64,000 bases of DNA from Anaerolineae bacterium (GCA_023382535.1 JAHDWA010000005.1:218827-282826), one strand, 5' to 3'. Positions 18,869 to 28,544 are shown, numbered from the stretch's first letter. The notes: generated from the letters alone by a model not told the origin. Numbers and translations: made by a program.

Positions 18869-18982
18869 AACGTAATTCCGAATGCGTAATGCCGCGTTTT
18901 CCATACCGTTTGCCCCTTACGGTTTAGAGCGAAGCCTCCCCTGGGAACGCATTAGAGCGAAGCCTCCCCTCGGGACCCTTGA
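18869..18982. repeat. Composite short tandem repeat with two GAGCGAAGCCTCCC copies
   Basis: Heptamers CGTAATT, CCGAATG, CGTAATG are followed by two tandem copies of a 24-bp unit (TAGAGCGAAGCCTCCCCT plus GGGA) at 18925-18948 and 18953-18976. Further copies of the GCGAAGCCTCCC core occur inside genes near 20072-20090 and 34298-34316. Confidence 0.8.
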
Positions 18983-18991
18983 CATGGCCCT

Positions 18992-21493
18992 ATGACCAAG
19001 CGTCCTGCTCCGCTCATTTCCACCCTGTTAATCCTGGCGATGGCCGCTTACGCCACGTTTTTCACCGCTCAGCTGCTTTTACACTACTATTCTTTCGGCT
19101 CCCGTTCGTTGGATCTGGGCAATATGGACCAGGCCATCTGGAACACCCTGCATGGCCGCCCTTTCCACCAGACCAACCAGCCCGGCGCCACCAACCGCCT
19201 CAGCCTGCATGTCGAGCCGATTCTGCTGCCTATTTCACTGCTTTACCTGGTTTACAGCGGCCCGGAAATTCTTTTTCTGTTTCAAAGTATTGTTGTAGCC
19301 CTGGGAGCGATTCCGGTGTTCGCCCTGGCCCGCTTCAAACTGTACAACGACGGCCTGGCCCTCATCTTTGCTCTGGTTTACCTGATGTTTCCGGCCATCC
19401 AGGGGGCGACCCTGCTTGACTTCCATGCCATTACCCTGGCCCCGACCTTTCTGCTGGCGGCCTTTTACTACCTTGAAACCAAGCGGCCTAAATTATTTGC
19501 CCTGTTTGCCATTCTGGCCGCTGCCTGCAAAGAGGATATGACCCTGCTGGTCATGATGCTGGGTTTTTACGCCTTTTTTATCAATCGCCAGCGCCGCCTG
19601 GGCTTGATCACGGTCGGCCTTTGCGGCATGTGGGCTTTTCTGGCCGTTTTTGTTATCCCCCCCGCCTTCGCCGGCACCGAAAATATTCATTGGGATCGCT
19701 ACGGCCACCTGGGTAACAGCCCGCTCAACATCGTTTTGAATTTTTTTATCCGGCCGCACCTCGTTTTAAGTCACTTGCAGCAGGTGCAGGCGTTGGATTA
19801 CCTGCGGCTCCTGCTGACCCCGACTGGCTTCACCGCGTTGTTTAATCCCGTTACCTTACTGTTAGCCCTGCCGTCACTGGGCATTAACCTGCTCAGCAAT
19901 TTTTCACCCATGCAGCGAGTCAACAGCCTGATTTACGCCGCACCCATCGTTCCGGCAGTGATGATCAGCAGCATCTACGGCGTTGCCAACCTCAAACGAA
20001 TGAGCGAATGGCGAATCATGAATAGTGGGTGGCAGGTGGCAGGCTTTACGCAACACGCAACACGCCTCAGAGCGAAGCCTCCCTTTGGGACGCAGCTTTT
20101 CAACCTCTTCTTTGGCGGCCTTATCCTCACTGCCACCCTTGTCTACCACCTCTTCTACGGCTACTTGCCCTGGGGAGGGCAGTTTCGAGGCTGGGAACAA
20201 GTGACCGGCCACCACCGCCGGGCTGAACGTCTCTTTGCCCAGATCCCGCCCGAGGCGGCGCTGTCGGCCCATGACCGGCTTAATCCTCATGTCAGCCAGC
20301 GCGAAACTCTCTACATTTTTGACCGGATCGAGGATGCCGATCACATTGTGCTGGACGTGACCGAAGACTCCTGGCCGCTGCACCCGGTTGAATTGCGCCA
20401 GCGGGTAGACCAATTTCTGGGTAACGGTTTTGGCGTCGTTGACGCCTTCGACGGCTACCTGCTGCTGGCCAAAGATCGGTCCGGCCTGCCGGCCACCCTG
20501 CCCGATGCTTTTTTCGATTTTGCCCGCGTACCCCATCCAGCTTCCTTTCAACCTCAATTTCCCGCTGCCGTCACGTTTGACGACAAATTGAAGCTGTTGG
20601 GCTACGATCTGAGCTATGGCGCGCACGAAGACAGGCTGCCGGTCATCACCTTGTATTGGCAGGCCCTGGAACCGCTGGAAGAAAATTACAGCCTCTGGCC
20701 CTTTTCGCTGGATCGCAGCGGCAAGCTTATTGAAGACCCGAGCGAGCGTCCCCTGGTGGCCGCCTTGTGGTATCCCACCTCCCGCTGGTCGCCCGGCGAA
20801 ATTGTCGTCACCCGCACCCTGCCCTGGGATTTGGGCGACGAGTTCACCCTGGCTGTCGGCGTGGCCGGGACGGGCGAAGAGGCGATGAAGCGGGGAAGCG
20901 GGGAGGCGAAGCAAGGTGAAGGGTGGACTGACTCGACAGAGAGGTTACCCATTACCGAGGCTGATTCGACGCTTTATCTCTTTGAAAACAAAAGCTGGGC
21001 CAGGTTAGGCAGCTTTCGCCGCACCCAGCCACACACTTATGAGGCAATAACGCCCGGTCTGACCCAACCGGCCCAACCTCGCCAAGTTCAATTCTGGGAC
21101 ATTATCCATCTGCAAGGCGTTGACCTGCCCACCTCTCCCCTCAGCCCCGGCGACTCCCTGCCTTTTACCCTTTATTGGCAAAGCGCCGCCCCGATCACCG
21201 TTGATCTGAAGACCTTTGCTCACCTGCTGGACGAAAATGGCCAGGTCGTGGCTCAATTGGATTGGACTCCCCACGATGCTTTAGGCTATCTGCCTACCAC
21301 TGCCTGGCAGCCGGGTCGCCCGGTGGTTGACCGGCAAGTCTTACCTCTGCCGGTTCAGCTTGTGCCTGGGCAATATCATCTGGTGCTGGGCTGGTATTAT
21401 CCCGTCACCGGGGATCGGTTGCCTGTAACGGCCGGTGACGTGGCTGGCGAGGGGGGGGATACGGCGGAGGTGGGGGGAGTGGCGATTCGCTAG
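18992..21493 (+). CDS. DUF2079 family multi-pass membrane protein
   Basis: 833 residues. The N-terminal DUF2079 signature is visible in LGNMDQAIWNTLHGRPFHQT and SLHVEPILLPISLLYL; about ten membrane helices follow, then a long soluble C-terminal region with repeated YWQ-containing beta modules. The function is unknown. The architecture resembles GT-C glycosyltransferases such as the upstream GT39-like protein, whose C-terminal modules look similar. Residues about 335-368 (RIMNSGWQVAGFTQ and RLRAKPPF) and about 629-645 are encoded by short tandem repeats inserted in frame. Confidence 0.8.
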   Translation: MTKRPAPLISTLLILAMAAYATFFTAQLLLHYYSFGSRSLDLGNMDQAIWNTLHGRPFHQTNQPGATNRLSLHVEPILLPISLLYLVYSGPEILFLFQSIVVALGAIPVFALARFKLYNDGLALIFALVYLMFPAIQGATLLDFHAITLAPTFLLAAFYYLETKRPKLFALFAILAAACKEDMTLLVMMLGFYAFFINRQRRLGLITVGLCGMWAFLAVFVIPPAFAGTENIHWDRYGHLGNSPLNIVLNFFIRPHLVLSHLQQVQALDYLRLLLTPTGFTALFNPVTLLLALPSLGINLLSNFSPMQRVNSLIYAAPIVPAVMISSIYGVANLKRMSEWRIMNSGWQVAGFTQHATRLRAKPPFGTQLFNLFFGGLILTATLVYHLFYGYLPWGGQFRGWEQVTGHHRRAERLFAQIPPEAALSAHDRLNPHVSQRETLYIFDRIEDADHIVLDVTEDSWPLHPVELRQRVDQFLGNGFGVVDAFDGYLLLAKDRSGLPATLPDAFFDFARVPHPASFQPQFPAAVTFDDKLKLLGYDLSYGAHEDRLPVITLYWQALEPLEENYSLWPFSLDRSGKLIEDPSERPLVAALWYPTSRWSPGEIVVTRTLPWDLGDEFTLAVGVAGTGEEAMKRGSGEAKQGEGWTDSTERLPITEADSTLYLFENKSWARLGSFRRTQPHTYEAITPGLTQPAQPRQVQFWDIIHLQGVDLPTSPLSPGDSLPFTLYWQSAAPITVDLKTFAHLLDENGQVVAQLDWTPHDALGYLPTTAWQPGRPVVDRQVLPLPVQLVPGQYHLVLGWYYPVTGDRLPVTAGDVAGEGGDTAEVGGVAIR
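19996..20092. repeat. In-frame heptamer repeat cluster inside the DUF2079 gene
   Basis: 7-bp periodic units (GGCAGGT twice; ACGCAAC twice) are followed by one GAGCGAAGCCTCCC core copy. The insert keeps the frame and encodes about 33 extra residues at the end of the membrane region. Confidence 0.8.
20876..20926. repeat. In-frame purine-rich short tandem repeat inside the DUF2079 gene
   Basis: Units GAAGCGG and GGAGGCG with 7-8 bp spacing encode a Gly/Lys/Glu-rich linker (MKRGSGEAKQGEGW) between two C-terminal beta modules. Confidence 0.65.
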
Positions 21494-21545
21494 GGCAAAT
21501 ACCGAGTGTCAATCGGTAAATTTGACCAGAGTTATTCATTATTGC

Positions 21546-23264
21546 CTACGAGGTAGCCCTCTTTAGAATGAGAGGCAGATAGACCACGTGCCCTTGAATA
21601 GCTATCCAATCGAACTCATAGGCTGCCGAGTAACCATCTTTTCCGGTTTCGGGAATCAGTTCAAGGACAATTTGAAAGTTATGAATGCCACTCCAACGAG
21701 TGGGGGACTGGCTCAGGTTAAGGTGGAAGGTGTAAGGCAACGAGAGGCCAGGGGTGATTGTCAAGAGTCGTGTCACTTGCGCCCCTTCCTTTACTCCGAT
21801 ATACAATGTAGCATTGCTGCCAAATGTGGCATCACGAATGCTGTAACTCGACACCTGACCCGTCAAAAATGAGTAGCGGCCTACATCAACGTCCATCAGT
21901 ATTGGGGAGACGGCCAGACCTGTGATTGAGGTACTGTTAGTAACAAATTTGGAAAAGGCCACTTTACCTGGATTGTGACTCCAGAGTAGATCGGTCGGTT
22001 CGTATCCCCGCAGTAGCGCCCCACCATCCGCCCAGTTGTCGGTCCAGCCGGCTGGAGGCGCGTCGGTGTTTGGATCGGGCCAAGCATCAAACAAGTCCAG
22101 ATAGACTACATGGGCTTCATAATGACGCCGTGTTGTGTCAGCAGCCAATTTCTCACTATAGTCTGCGGGATTTGTCACCTGGCACACGCTAACCTGGCTG
22201 TTACGTAGAATTCCCAGGCAGCGTTCGAATTCCGGCGAGCCGGGTAGGATGTAAGAAAAGTCATTCAACGTCCAGAAAATATAACCGGCCACACCATTTG
22301 CTTCACTGAGAGAAAGCAGGGCATTATAATAGGCCGCCTGTTGAATTTCAGTATGGGGCGGATTCGCGAGGGCGGGATTAGACAGGGTGTGCAGCCCAAA
22401 CTCTTCCAATACTAACGGCTTATTTCCTATAAGAGACTGAAGTGCCTGCAGGTCGCTCTCAAAGCAACGTTCCGATAAAAAGTAGTGCATGCTGACAAAA
22501 TCTACGGACGGGGCAAACTCGGCGGCGATGGTAGGACTATAGACCTGAGTGGTGACACCGGAGTTGTAGCAAAGTGTGCCGGTGACAGCGCCATAAAAGC
22601 CAATGGTGATGAGATGATTGGGATCTAGCTGCCGGGTTTGGTTAATCATCTCGTTTGCCCAGGCTTTCACCTGCGTCTGGCCCAAGCCATAATCTCGGTC
22701 CAGTTCATTTTTGAGGTCCCAGGCCAGGATAGCGGGGTTGGTTTTACCCAAGGTGTTGACAACCGTGCTAATGTGGCGGGTACTGCTGAGGTAATCGGTT
22801 GTCGAGTAGGGGGCAGTCGAGTCACTGGCATAGAGATCAAACAGGGTGACGATGGCCACCATGTCGCGGGTTTGCAGCCGGTGAATAAAATCCGCCAAGT
22901 AACTCGGATAGCTACTTTGAACCGTTCCACTAAAAAAGCGGTAGGGGGTAAAGATACGAACGGTGTTGACCCCCAACAGCTTCGCCTTATCCAACTCTTG
23001 ATTGATTTGGGCAGAGGTTGCCGGGTTGCTGTAGTTTGTCCAAAATTTATCCCAGGCGAAATCCTTGGGATAGTAATTCATCCCCCGCACTTCAAGGCGA
23101 GCACCATTACGAACGAGAAAACGGCCTTCTCTGGTAATGAGGTTAGGAAGCGCAGTAGATTGAGCTAAGCCTGATGCCAGGCTGGCTGACACGATGAGAG
23201 CAGCCCCAAGCCCTGCCGCGAGAGCAATACATACCCGGCTAAGGTTTTGCGCCGACAACATCAT
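21546..23264 (-). CDS. Secreted GH5-like glycoside hydrolase (cellulase/mannanase fold)
   Basis: About 572 residues. A signal peptide covers roughly the first 35 residues. The barrel begins with GRFLVRNGARLEVRGMNYYP, a common opening of GH5/GH2-type enzymes. The predicted acid/base is the Glu of WDLKNELDRD and the predicted nucleophile is the second Glu of LVLEEFG. A second domain of about 150 residues after about position 400 looks like a beta-sandwich. It would act on extracellular beta-linked polysaccharide; specificity is unclear. Start at ATG 23264 is tentative because GTG 23279 is also open and neither has a clear ribosome site. Confidence 0.8.
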   Translation of the reverse strand: MMLSAQNLSRVCIALAAGLGAALIVSASLASGLAQSTALPNLITREGRFLVRNGARLEVRGMNYYPKDFAWDKFWTNYSNPATSAQINQELDKAKLLGVNTVRIFTPYRFFSGTVQSSYPSYLADFIHRLQTRDMVAIVTLFDLYASDSTAPYSTTDYLSSTRHISTVVNTLGKTNPAILAWDLKNELDRDYGLGQTQVKAWANEMINQTRQLDPNHLITIGFYGAVTGTLCYNSGVTTQVYSPTIAAEFAPSVDFVSMHYFLSERCFESDLQALQSLIGNKPLVLEEFGLHTLSNPALANPPHTEIQQAAYYNALLSLSEANGVAGYIFWTLNDFSYILPGSPEFERCLGILRNSQVSVCQVTNPADYSEKLAADTTRRHYEAHVVYLDLFDAWPDPNTDAPPAGWTDNWADGGALLRGYEPTDLLWSHNPGKVAFSKFVTNSTSITGLAVSPILMDVDVGRYSFLTGQVSSYSIRDATFGSNATLYIGVKEGAQVTRLLTITPGLSLPYTFHLNLSQSPTRWSGIHNFQIVLELIPETGKDGYSAAYEFDWIAIQGHVVYLPLILKRATS

Positions 23265-23300
23265 TATGCTCACAGCCACTACGAAACCGATAAAGCAGAA

Positions 23301-24710
23301 CTACTTGCCACGTCTTACTGAAACGCTGGCCTTCTCATCAATACCGTGTGGCAACTCGATAAAGAGGTAACCTGGAAAAGAACCTGTTCGACACCCTTCT
23401 TCCTGCCGTCTTTCAAAGATGGTATGGACATCCTCATTTACCAGCGCTACAATGATGTCAAAAGGCTTGCCTATATCACTATCCGCACCGATATTAATCC
23501 TGCTTTCCCAAAAGCCAACTGTCTGAGTAGTACTTATTCCTTCACAAGCATTCGCAGATTGAGGATAGTAACGACCATCAGGAGCATAGACCATTACCCA
23601 GATGTGATCTGTCACTTCCTCCGAGTAAGTACCGCTTACCACAAGGCTTTGGGGCACTGTCGCATCATCAGTAACACTCTCCAAAACAACCTGACCCGGC
23701 AATTCAATGTTAGAGCTATCGAGATGGGGCTCAAACTCATCAGGTCCTCGTCTTACAGTAATGCGTTTGTGTTCTATGAGACCAGCAGGTAATTCGTTTT
23801 TAGATAGACCGGGGTATTCATTATTTAGGCACCAAGTTTGGAGTGTCTGAGAAAAGAAGGCACTGGCCTCATGGTTGGCTGTAGTTACGGTGATGTCGAA
23901 AAGTCTGCCTAGTTCATTTGGACCACCCAAACCTATACGGACCTCCCATCGGCCGTCGAGCTTGAATGCACTCTCGCTACAGGCGTTTGGTGATTGAGGC
24001 CAAAGTTTTTCACCACTGGGACCCACTAAAACCCAGATGTCGTCAGTCACTTTTGGGGCGTACTCCCCTATGAGGGATAGGGATTGGGCTACAGTATCGC
24101 CATCTTGGAGAATTGATATAGATACTAATGAGATGGGTGTTGGTGTATCAGTCGCAGTAGGGGATGATGTAGGAGTTGGCATGGGTGATTCAGTCGGGGT
24201 TGGTGTTGGTGTTTCGGTTGGTGCCGGCGTGTCAGTTTGGGTCGGTGCTGGGGTAGGAGTTGGTGTGGGTGTGTCAGTTGGGGGCGCGGGAGTAGGCGTT
24301 GGGGTTGGCTCCGCTTCCACTTTGATGGAGGTGGCCTTTTCCACGCTCTGACCCTCCCACTGCACCTCGACAATAACACTATAGACTCCCGGCTCATCAG
24401 GAGCGCGGAAGGTAATAGCCGGACTACCCTGGCCTTTCAAGATTTCACCGTCCTCGGCCATCCAGGTGTAAGTCAAGGTAGTCCCCCTAGCTTTTGAAAC
24501 TTCGATGGATATGCCCACTTCCTCCCCTGGTTTCAGAGGGGTAGAGGCATCTACCTGCGGCCCGGTAATTTCCGGCGGTTGAACGGCAGCGATAGGGGTC
24601 GGCGTTGTTCCTCCACAAGCGATAGCAAGCAACAAAAGTATGCCGGTCAAGATGAACAGACTGAACGAATGACAAATTCTGGGCTGATTTGTGATAGTCT
24701 CAGTTACCAT
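23301..24710 (-). CDS. Lipoprotein with PKD-like domain, Thr-Pro linker and a duplicated C-terminal domain
   Basis: 469 residues. A signal peptide ends in the lipobox LAIAC. A PKD/Ig-like domain follows (LTYTWMAEDG, then VYSVIVEVQW), then about 50 residues of Thr-Pro repeats. The rest is two copies of a domain of about 120 residues: each has a DxxxVPQSL or DTVAQSL start, DxIWV, a WPQSPNAC or YPQSANAC motif, W-E-(V/S)-R-I, and ends in VRRG. I do not recognise this duplicated domain. The start ATG 24710 is preferred because GAGGAG lies just upstream. The protein would be anchored outside the cytoplasmic membrane. Confidence 0.85.
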   Translation of the reverse strand: MVTETITNQPRICHSFSLFILTGILLLLAIACGGTTPTPIAAVQPPEITGPQVDASTPLKPGEEVGISIEVSKARGTTLTYTWMAEDGEILKGQGSPAITFRAPDEPGVYSVIVEVQWEGQSVEKATSIKVEAEPTPTPTPAPPTDTPTPTPTPAPTQTDTPAPTETPTPTPTESPMPTPTSSPTATDTPTPISLVSISILQDGDTVAQSLSLIGEYAPKVTDDIWVLVGPSGEKLWPQSPNACSESAFKLDGRWEVRIGLGGPNELGRLFDITVTTANHEASAFFSQTLQTWCLNNEYPGLSKNELPAGLIEHKRITVRRGPDEFEPHLDSSNIELPGQVVLESVTDDATVPQSLVVSGTYSEEVTDHIWVMVYAPDGRYYPQSANACEGISTTQTVGFWESRINIGADSDIGKPFDIIVALVNEDVHTIFERRQEEGCRTGSFPGYLFIELPHGIDEKASVSVRRGK

Positions 24711-24819
24711 GTTTTGTTCTCTCCTCAATTTAACTGGCAGAATGACGGCTGCTTCAGAATTTGAATAGATGCGGCATTAACTTTTCTTATCATAAGGCAG
24801 AGATTTTGCACAAAAACGG

Positions 24820-26766
24820 CTACTTCTGCGATTTAACGATGAAACAGATTCTGTTTACGCTTAGGGTCTTGCCCTCCCTGAGCACCTCGACTGTGACTGT
24901 TTGCGTAGGGTGTTCAGTAGAAGCGGAATAGTTAACTGCATAGTTCTGGGAGTCAAGTTTGTCCTTATTGTGCGAGTCGCCGGGATTGAAACGCCAGTTA
25001 TAAGAGTAAATATTGGGCTGTAGCGGTTTTCCTTCAGAGTCTATCAGCTTAACCTCGATTCTGGCGGAAGTGTTCGTGTCAATTTCTTGACAACTGTCAT
25101 AGGTGGTATCTATCTCAACCCCGTCAACCTCGATCACGACTTCCTCGTTAGATATTGGCAAAATTAGAGCTGGTGCCGGTGTGATTGGAGGTACTCGAGA
25201 CCTGAAGAACCACCCAATAACAACCAGTATAACAACTAATATAACCAATGATAGAGCAATGATTAAGAGGATTTTGTAATGTGTCCAAATACTTTTGATA
25301 GGCTGCCAAATAAAAACGTAGGAACGCGCCTTCCACAACAGTTGTCCTGTATCGCGGTAAGCTGGATCAATCTCAATAATTTGCTGGCACCTTGCGATCA
25401 TTTGTTGCCACTGCTTGCTGATCTCTGCCTGCTTAACCGTATCGTAAAGCTGCGCCAAATACTGGTGCTTTTGCACCTCAGCTAACTTTGCTCGGACATC
25501 CTTGTAGCCCTGGTCAGTGTCGAGTATTTGTTGGAATAACTGGATACTCTGCTCCCATCCCCTATTCTCAAACCATGCCATCCCTTGATTGTAGAGTTCG
25601 GCGAGTTGCTGTTGTCTTTCGGCTTCGGCTAACTTCGTCCGGGCATCTTTATAATCCTGGTCAACCCTGAGTATTTGCCTGAATTGAGCGACAGCATTCG
25701 GCCACGTTTCACCCAGAAGATTTTCCAAACCCCGGTCATAAAGTTCGGCGAGTCGTTGTTGCTTTTGCGCTTTAGCTAATTTCTCTGGAATCTCCTCATA
25801 ATCCCGGTCAATTTCAAGGATTTGCTGGAACAAACTGATCGCACGTATCCAATTTTCGCGAGCGACTGCTTGTTCAGCCGCCGCATAGCGTTGGCTTAGA
25901 TGTGCTTGAAGTTCCGTATTCAGATCTTGTAGTTCTAGCTCGATTGCCCTAATCTTCTCAATTTCGGCCTCAACTTCGTGACGCAAATGCAAGGGCACTC
26001 CAATTGGACCATAATCGGCCGCCTGTTGTCTAAGTTCTGACAGGTTGCGTATATGTCTGGGTAACAGTCGCCTCAATTCAGTTCGGTTATCGGCAAGTCT
26101 CTGTAATCTGGTTGAGGAGATAAGGGTTGGTTGGGATTTTTGAAACCTTCCGTCTTTGAAAATCCATTCTTCAATTTCACCGGATTCTGCCTTTAATATT
26201 ACCTTTTCAATATTTAATGAACGAAGCTGCCCACTGTTAGACTCTAAAAGAGAGTGAAGGCGCTGAACGGCCTCGGTTGGTACTCCCATGTCAAAGACTA
26301 CACTACCCTGGTAGACATCATACACCTTAATAGCTTCAGGTGAGATCTTCATCAATGTTGCAAATGACTCAATAGCAGCCGACCGGCGGGCTTCTGACAG
26401 TGAAGAAAAATCACCCAGTAGATATATCTGTATCCTTTGTTTAGAGGGAAGTGAGGCAGAGGTATCCTCAATTTCATGGACACCCGTGACTGCAAGAGGG
26501 TTAGAGGAAACATCATGATAGGGCTGATGCTCCCCATATTTGGCGTTATTATGTTCTTTGACCCAAACGAGGAGGATATCAAGTAAAGATCTTCGGTTGG
26601 CGTAATCAACAATTAGGCGAGCTAATTGAGCGGGGCTGGTATCATGCGGTATTTGAGAATAAAACGGTTTAAACTTAGGCTCATCAAAACAGAACTGGAG
26701 AAGTTCCTCGGCGCTGAAGCCTTCAATCAACAAGGTATGAATGTGGGCCAAGTTGTATTCGGTCAT
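24820..26766 (-). CDS. EAD-like adaptor / TPR / single-pass membrane protein with extracellular domain
   Basis: 648 residues. The N-terminal 85 residues (LLIEGFSAEELLQFCF, SPAQLARLIVDYANRRSLLD, LVWVKEHN) resemble the death-like effector-associated domains of bacterial NLR-type conflict systems. Residues about 110-215 form a second small domain with DFSSLSEARRSAAIESFATL and VYQGSVVFDMG. A helical linker leads to four TPR-like repeats of about 50 residues (about 285-470), each with a QQILEID or similar core and a KLAEAQKQQ-type helix. One membrane helix (about 497-520) precedes a PKD/Ig-like ectodomain of about 127 residues. A catalytic effector domain is not visible. Confidence 0.75.
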   Translation of the reverse strand: MTEYNLAHIHTLLIEGFSAEELLQFCFDEPKFKPFYSQIPHDTSPAQLARLIVDYANRRSLLDILLVWVKEHNNAKYGEHQPYHDVSSNPLAVTGVHEIEDTSASLPSKQRIQIYLLGDFSSLSEARRSAAIESFATLMKISPEAIKVYDVYQGSVVFDMGVPTEAVQRLHSLLESNSGQLRSLNIEKVILKAESGEIEEWIFKDGRFQKSQPTLISSTRLQRLADNRTELRRLLPRHIRNLSELRQQAADYGPIGVPLHLRHEVEAEIEKIRAIELELQDLNTELQAHLSQRYAAAEQAVARENWIRAISLFQQILEIDRDYEEIPEKLAKAQKQQRLAELYDRGLENLLGETWPNAVAQFRQILRVDQDYKDARTKLAEAERQQQLAELYNQGMAWFENRGWEQSIQLFQQILDTDQGYKDVRAKLAEVQKHQYLAQLYDTVKQAEISKQWQQMIARCQQIIEIDPAYRDTGQLLWKARSYVFIWQPIKSIWTHYKILLIIALSLVILVVILVVIGWFFRSRVPPITPAPALILPISNEEVVIEVDGVEIDTTYDSCQEIDTNTSARIEVKLIDSEGKPLQPNIYSYNWRFNPGDSHNKDKLDSQNYAVNYSASTEHPTQTVTVEVLREGKTLSVNRICFIVKSQK

Positions 26767-26882
26767 TTGTCACCCTTGACAAATTGATGTGCCTGGCTGA
26801 GAATAGAAACACCCATTCAATGGGCGCTCATCTTCCTGGCCGAGAAAGATTTCTTGGGAGAGTGGCAGGGGTAATTACATCC

Positions 26883-26911
26883 AATATATCACAATTCTGT
26901 TCCATTGACAA
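26883..26911 (-). promoter_or_regulatory. Sigma-70-type promoter for the EAD-like gene
   Basis: On the minus strand TTGTCA, 17-bp spacer, TATATT, about 117 bases upstream of the start codon. The rest of the gap 26767-27021 shows no gene. Confidence 0.7.
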
Positions 26912-27021
26912 CGGATCATTTTTGGCACGGTGGGTTTCCCATTAGTTGAGAAAATTGGGACAGGCAAACTGCCAGGCTTCCTCCCAGCGCTGGCTGAACA
27001 TTACTTGAACAGGGATCAATT

Positions 27022-28461
27022 TCATCGTCCCGGCCGGCCCTCCGCGAAAAACTGGTAGCCCCCCTCAAGCATTCCCCCCCGCGTACCCCGCCAGGTGACC
27101 AGGTAGCAGGGTTTGGCTGGGTTAGGCTCAATCTTCTCGCGCAGTTTAGCAATAACCTGATAGAGGCTGTCGTCGGTTACGCCTTGCTGGCGGAGTTCTT
27201 CGGGCCAGGCGTGGACAATCAACTCTGTTTTGGTGTGGCGCAGCCGGGGATGTTTGACCAAAAAGGATAAAACAGCTCTTTCCAACGGGGCCAGGTCTGT
27301 CAGGGGATTCTGGCCCTGATATAACTCCTCAGTCTCCTCATCTAACCAAATTTTACCGCTGCCTCGGCCCACCGCCTGGGCGACGTACCCAGCCAATAAC
27401 TCACTCACAATACGCCAGCCGCTGTCCACTTGTTGACACAGCCCTTTAGCCGTCAGGCGAGCCAGGGCATGCCGGTGCTGCTTGGCCAGGCCCTCGAAGG
27501 TTCTAGCCAGAGCCTTCTCCTGGCCGGCCGCGCTTGCTGCCCGGCTTTGCCACTTTTGCAACTGAGCCAGGGCCAACTGCTCCTCTTGGGTTAACCCGCC
27601 CCAGATTTCGGCCAGCCGGTACTGGAGGCTGCGTTCAGCCAACAGAGTGGACGCCCAGTCTGTGGCTGCCGGCTTAGCGGGGGCAGTTAGCCACCAGTTA
27701 CAGGCCGCTTTGAGGAGGCTCGGATAGCCGCCGGTTAAGTCCAGCAGGTGCATGATCTCATTTTCAGTTGGAGGCGTGAGAACCGCGTGCGTCTCATCGG
27801 CGACCAGTTGCCGGGCGTCGGTCTCAGCCAATGGCCCGACCCAGCAGACGTGACTGTCCAGGAGTTCGTACAGTTCACTCAGGATGGTTGGATCAGACAG
27901 ATAAGCTATCTCCTGGCGCACGCCGACCAGGTAGCAGAGCGTACTTTTGAAGCTGTCGCGCAGGCCGCGCAAGGTATCTGACAACTGTGGGCTGGCCACC
28001 TGGCAGAAATGATCAAAGTGATCCAACACCAAGATGACCCGCACGTGATGGGTTTGAAACAGCAGGAGTAATTCACGGAGCGCGCTCTGAGATAAAAAAG
28101 GATCTCGCACCCCCCGATTCTCCTCGTACAGTTTGGTCACGGCTTGCCGCAGGTCTGTCTCAAGATAGGGGCGAGCTTCGTAAAAGGAGCGGAGGATAAG
28201 GCGGTAAAGACTGGAAAGGTTGCTGACCGGCAGGTTATTGAGGTCAACCAAAACGAGGGCCACCGAACCGGCCCAGGGAGCGAGGTAAGATTGGAGAATT
28301 TCGGGCCGGTGGCACAAAAAACCGAGCAGATTCGATTTCCCAGCCCCGGTCAAGCCCACCACAGCGCCGCTGGCGCCGCTTCGAATCCAGCCGGCCAGCG
28401 TGTCCATTTCTTTGGACCGATAGGAACGGCTGTAGGCTGCCCAAGAGCGATTTGTCGTCAT
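27022..28461 (-). CDS. STAND-like AAA ATPase with C-terminal OmpR-type winged-helix DNA-binding domain
   Basis: 479 residues. Walker A GLTGAGKS is at 36-43 and the Walker B/acidic stretch is VILVLDHFDHF. A helical second domain (LTGGYPSLLKAACNWW) is typical of archaeal-ATPase/STAND proteins. The last 100 residues form a winged helix of the Trans_reg_C class: LTDLAPLERAVLSFLVKHP, TKTELIVHAWPE, DDSLYQVIAKLREKIEP, then the wing YLVTWRGT. It is likely a nucleotide-switched transcription factor. ATG is preceded by GAGGAGGGAGGT. Four operator-like heptamers lie 84-123 bp upstream, between it and a divergent peptide gene. Confidence 0.82.
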   Translation of the reverse strand: MTTNRSWAAYSRSYRSKEMDTLAGWIRSGASGAVVGLTGAGKSNLLGFLCHRPEILQSYLAPWAGSVALVLVDLNNLPVSNLSSLYRLILRSFYEARPYLETDLRQAVTKLYEENRGVRDPFLSQSALRELLLLFQTHHVRVILVLDHFDHFCQVASPQLSDTLRGLRDSFKSTLCYLVGVRQEIAYLSDPTILSELYELLDSHVCWVGPLAETDARQLVADETHAVLTPPTENEIMHLLDLTGGYPSLLKAACNWWLTAPAKPAATDWASTLLAERSLQYRLAEIWGGLTQEEQLALAQLQKWQSRAASAAGQEKALARTFEGLAKQHRHALARLTAKGLCQQVDSGWRIVSELLAGYVAQAVGRGSGKIWLDEETEELYQGQNPLTDLAPLERAVLSFLVKHPRLRHTKTELIVHAWPEELRQQGVTDDSLYQVIAKLREKIEPNPAKPCYLVTWRGTRGGMLEGGYQFFAEGRPGR

Positions 28462-28544
28462 GCTGATACCTCCCTCCTCTGGACGAATCAGCGGGTGAGA
28501 CAGTGGGAAATTAGCCGGACAAAATGATGAGCGAACCCCTCGAT

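Noticed and set aside
22638..23168. 176-codon plus-strand frame inside the GH5-like gene
   Set aside because: It is antisense to conserved glycoside hydrolase motifs and has no recognisable product.
24125..24397. Repetitive DNA in the lipoprotein gene, considered as a tandem-repeat element like the heptamers
   Set aside because: It is explained by codons for Thr-Pro repeats in a stalk; the period follows ACN CCN codons and not 7 bp.
26916..27152. 78-codon minus-strand frame overlapping the end of the STAND/winged-helix gene
   Set aside because: It is a different frame of the winged-helix coding end, with no ribosome site or motif.
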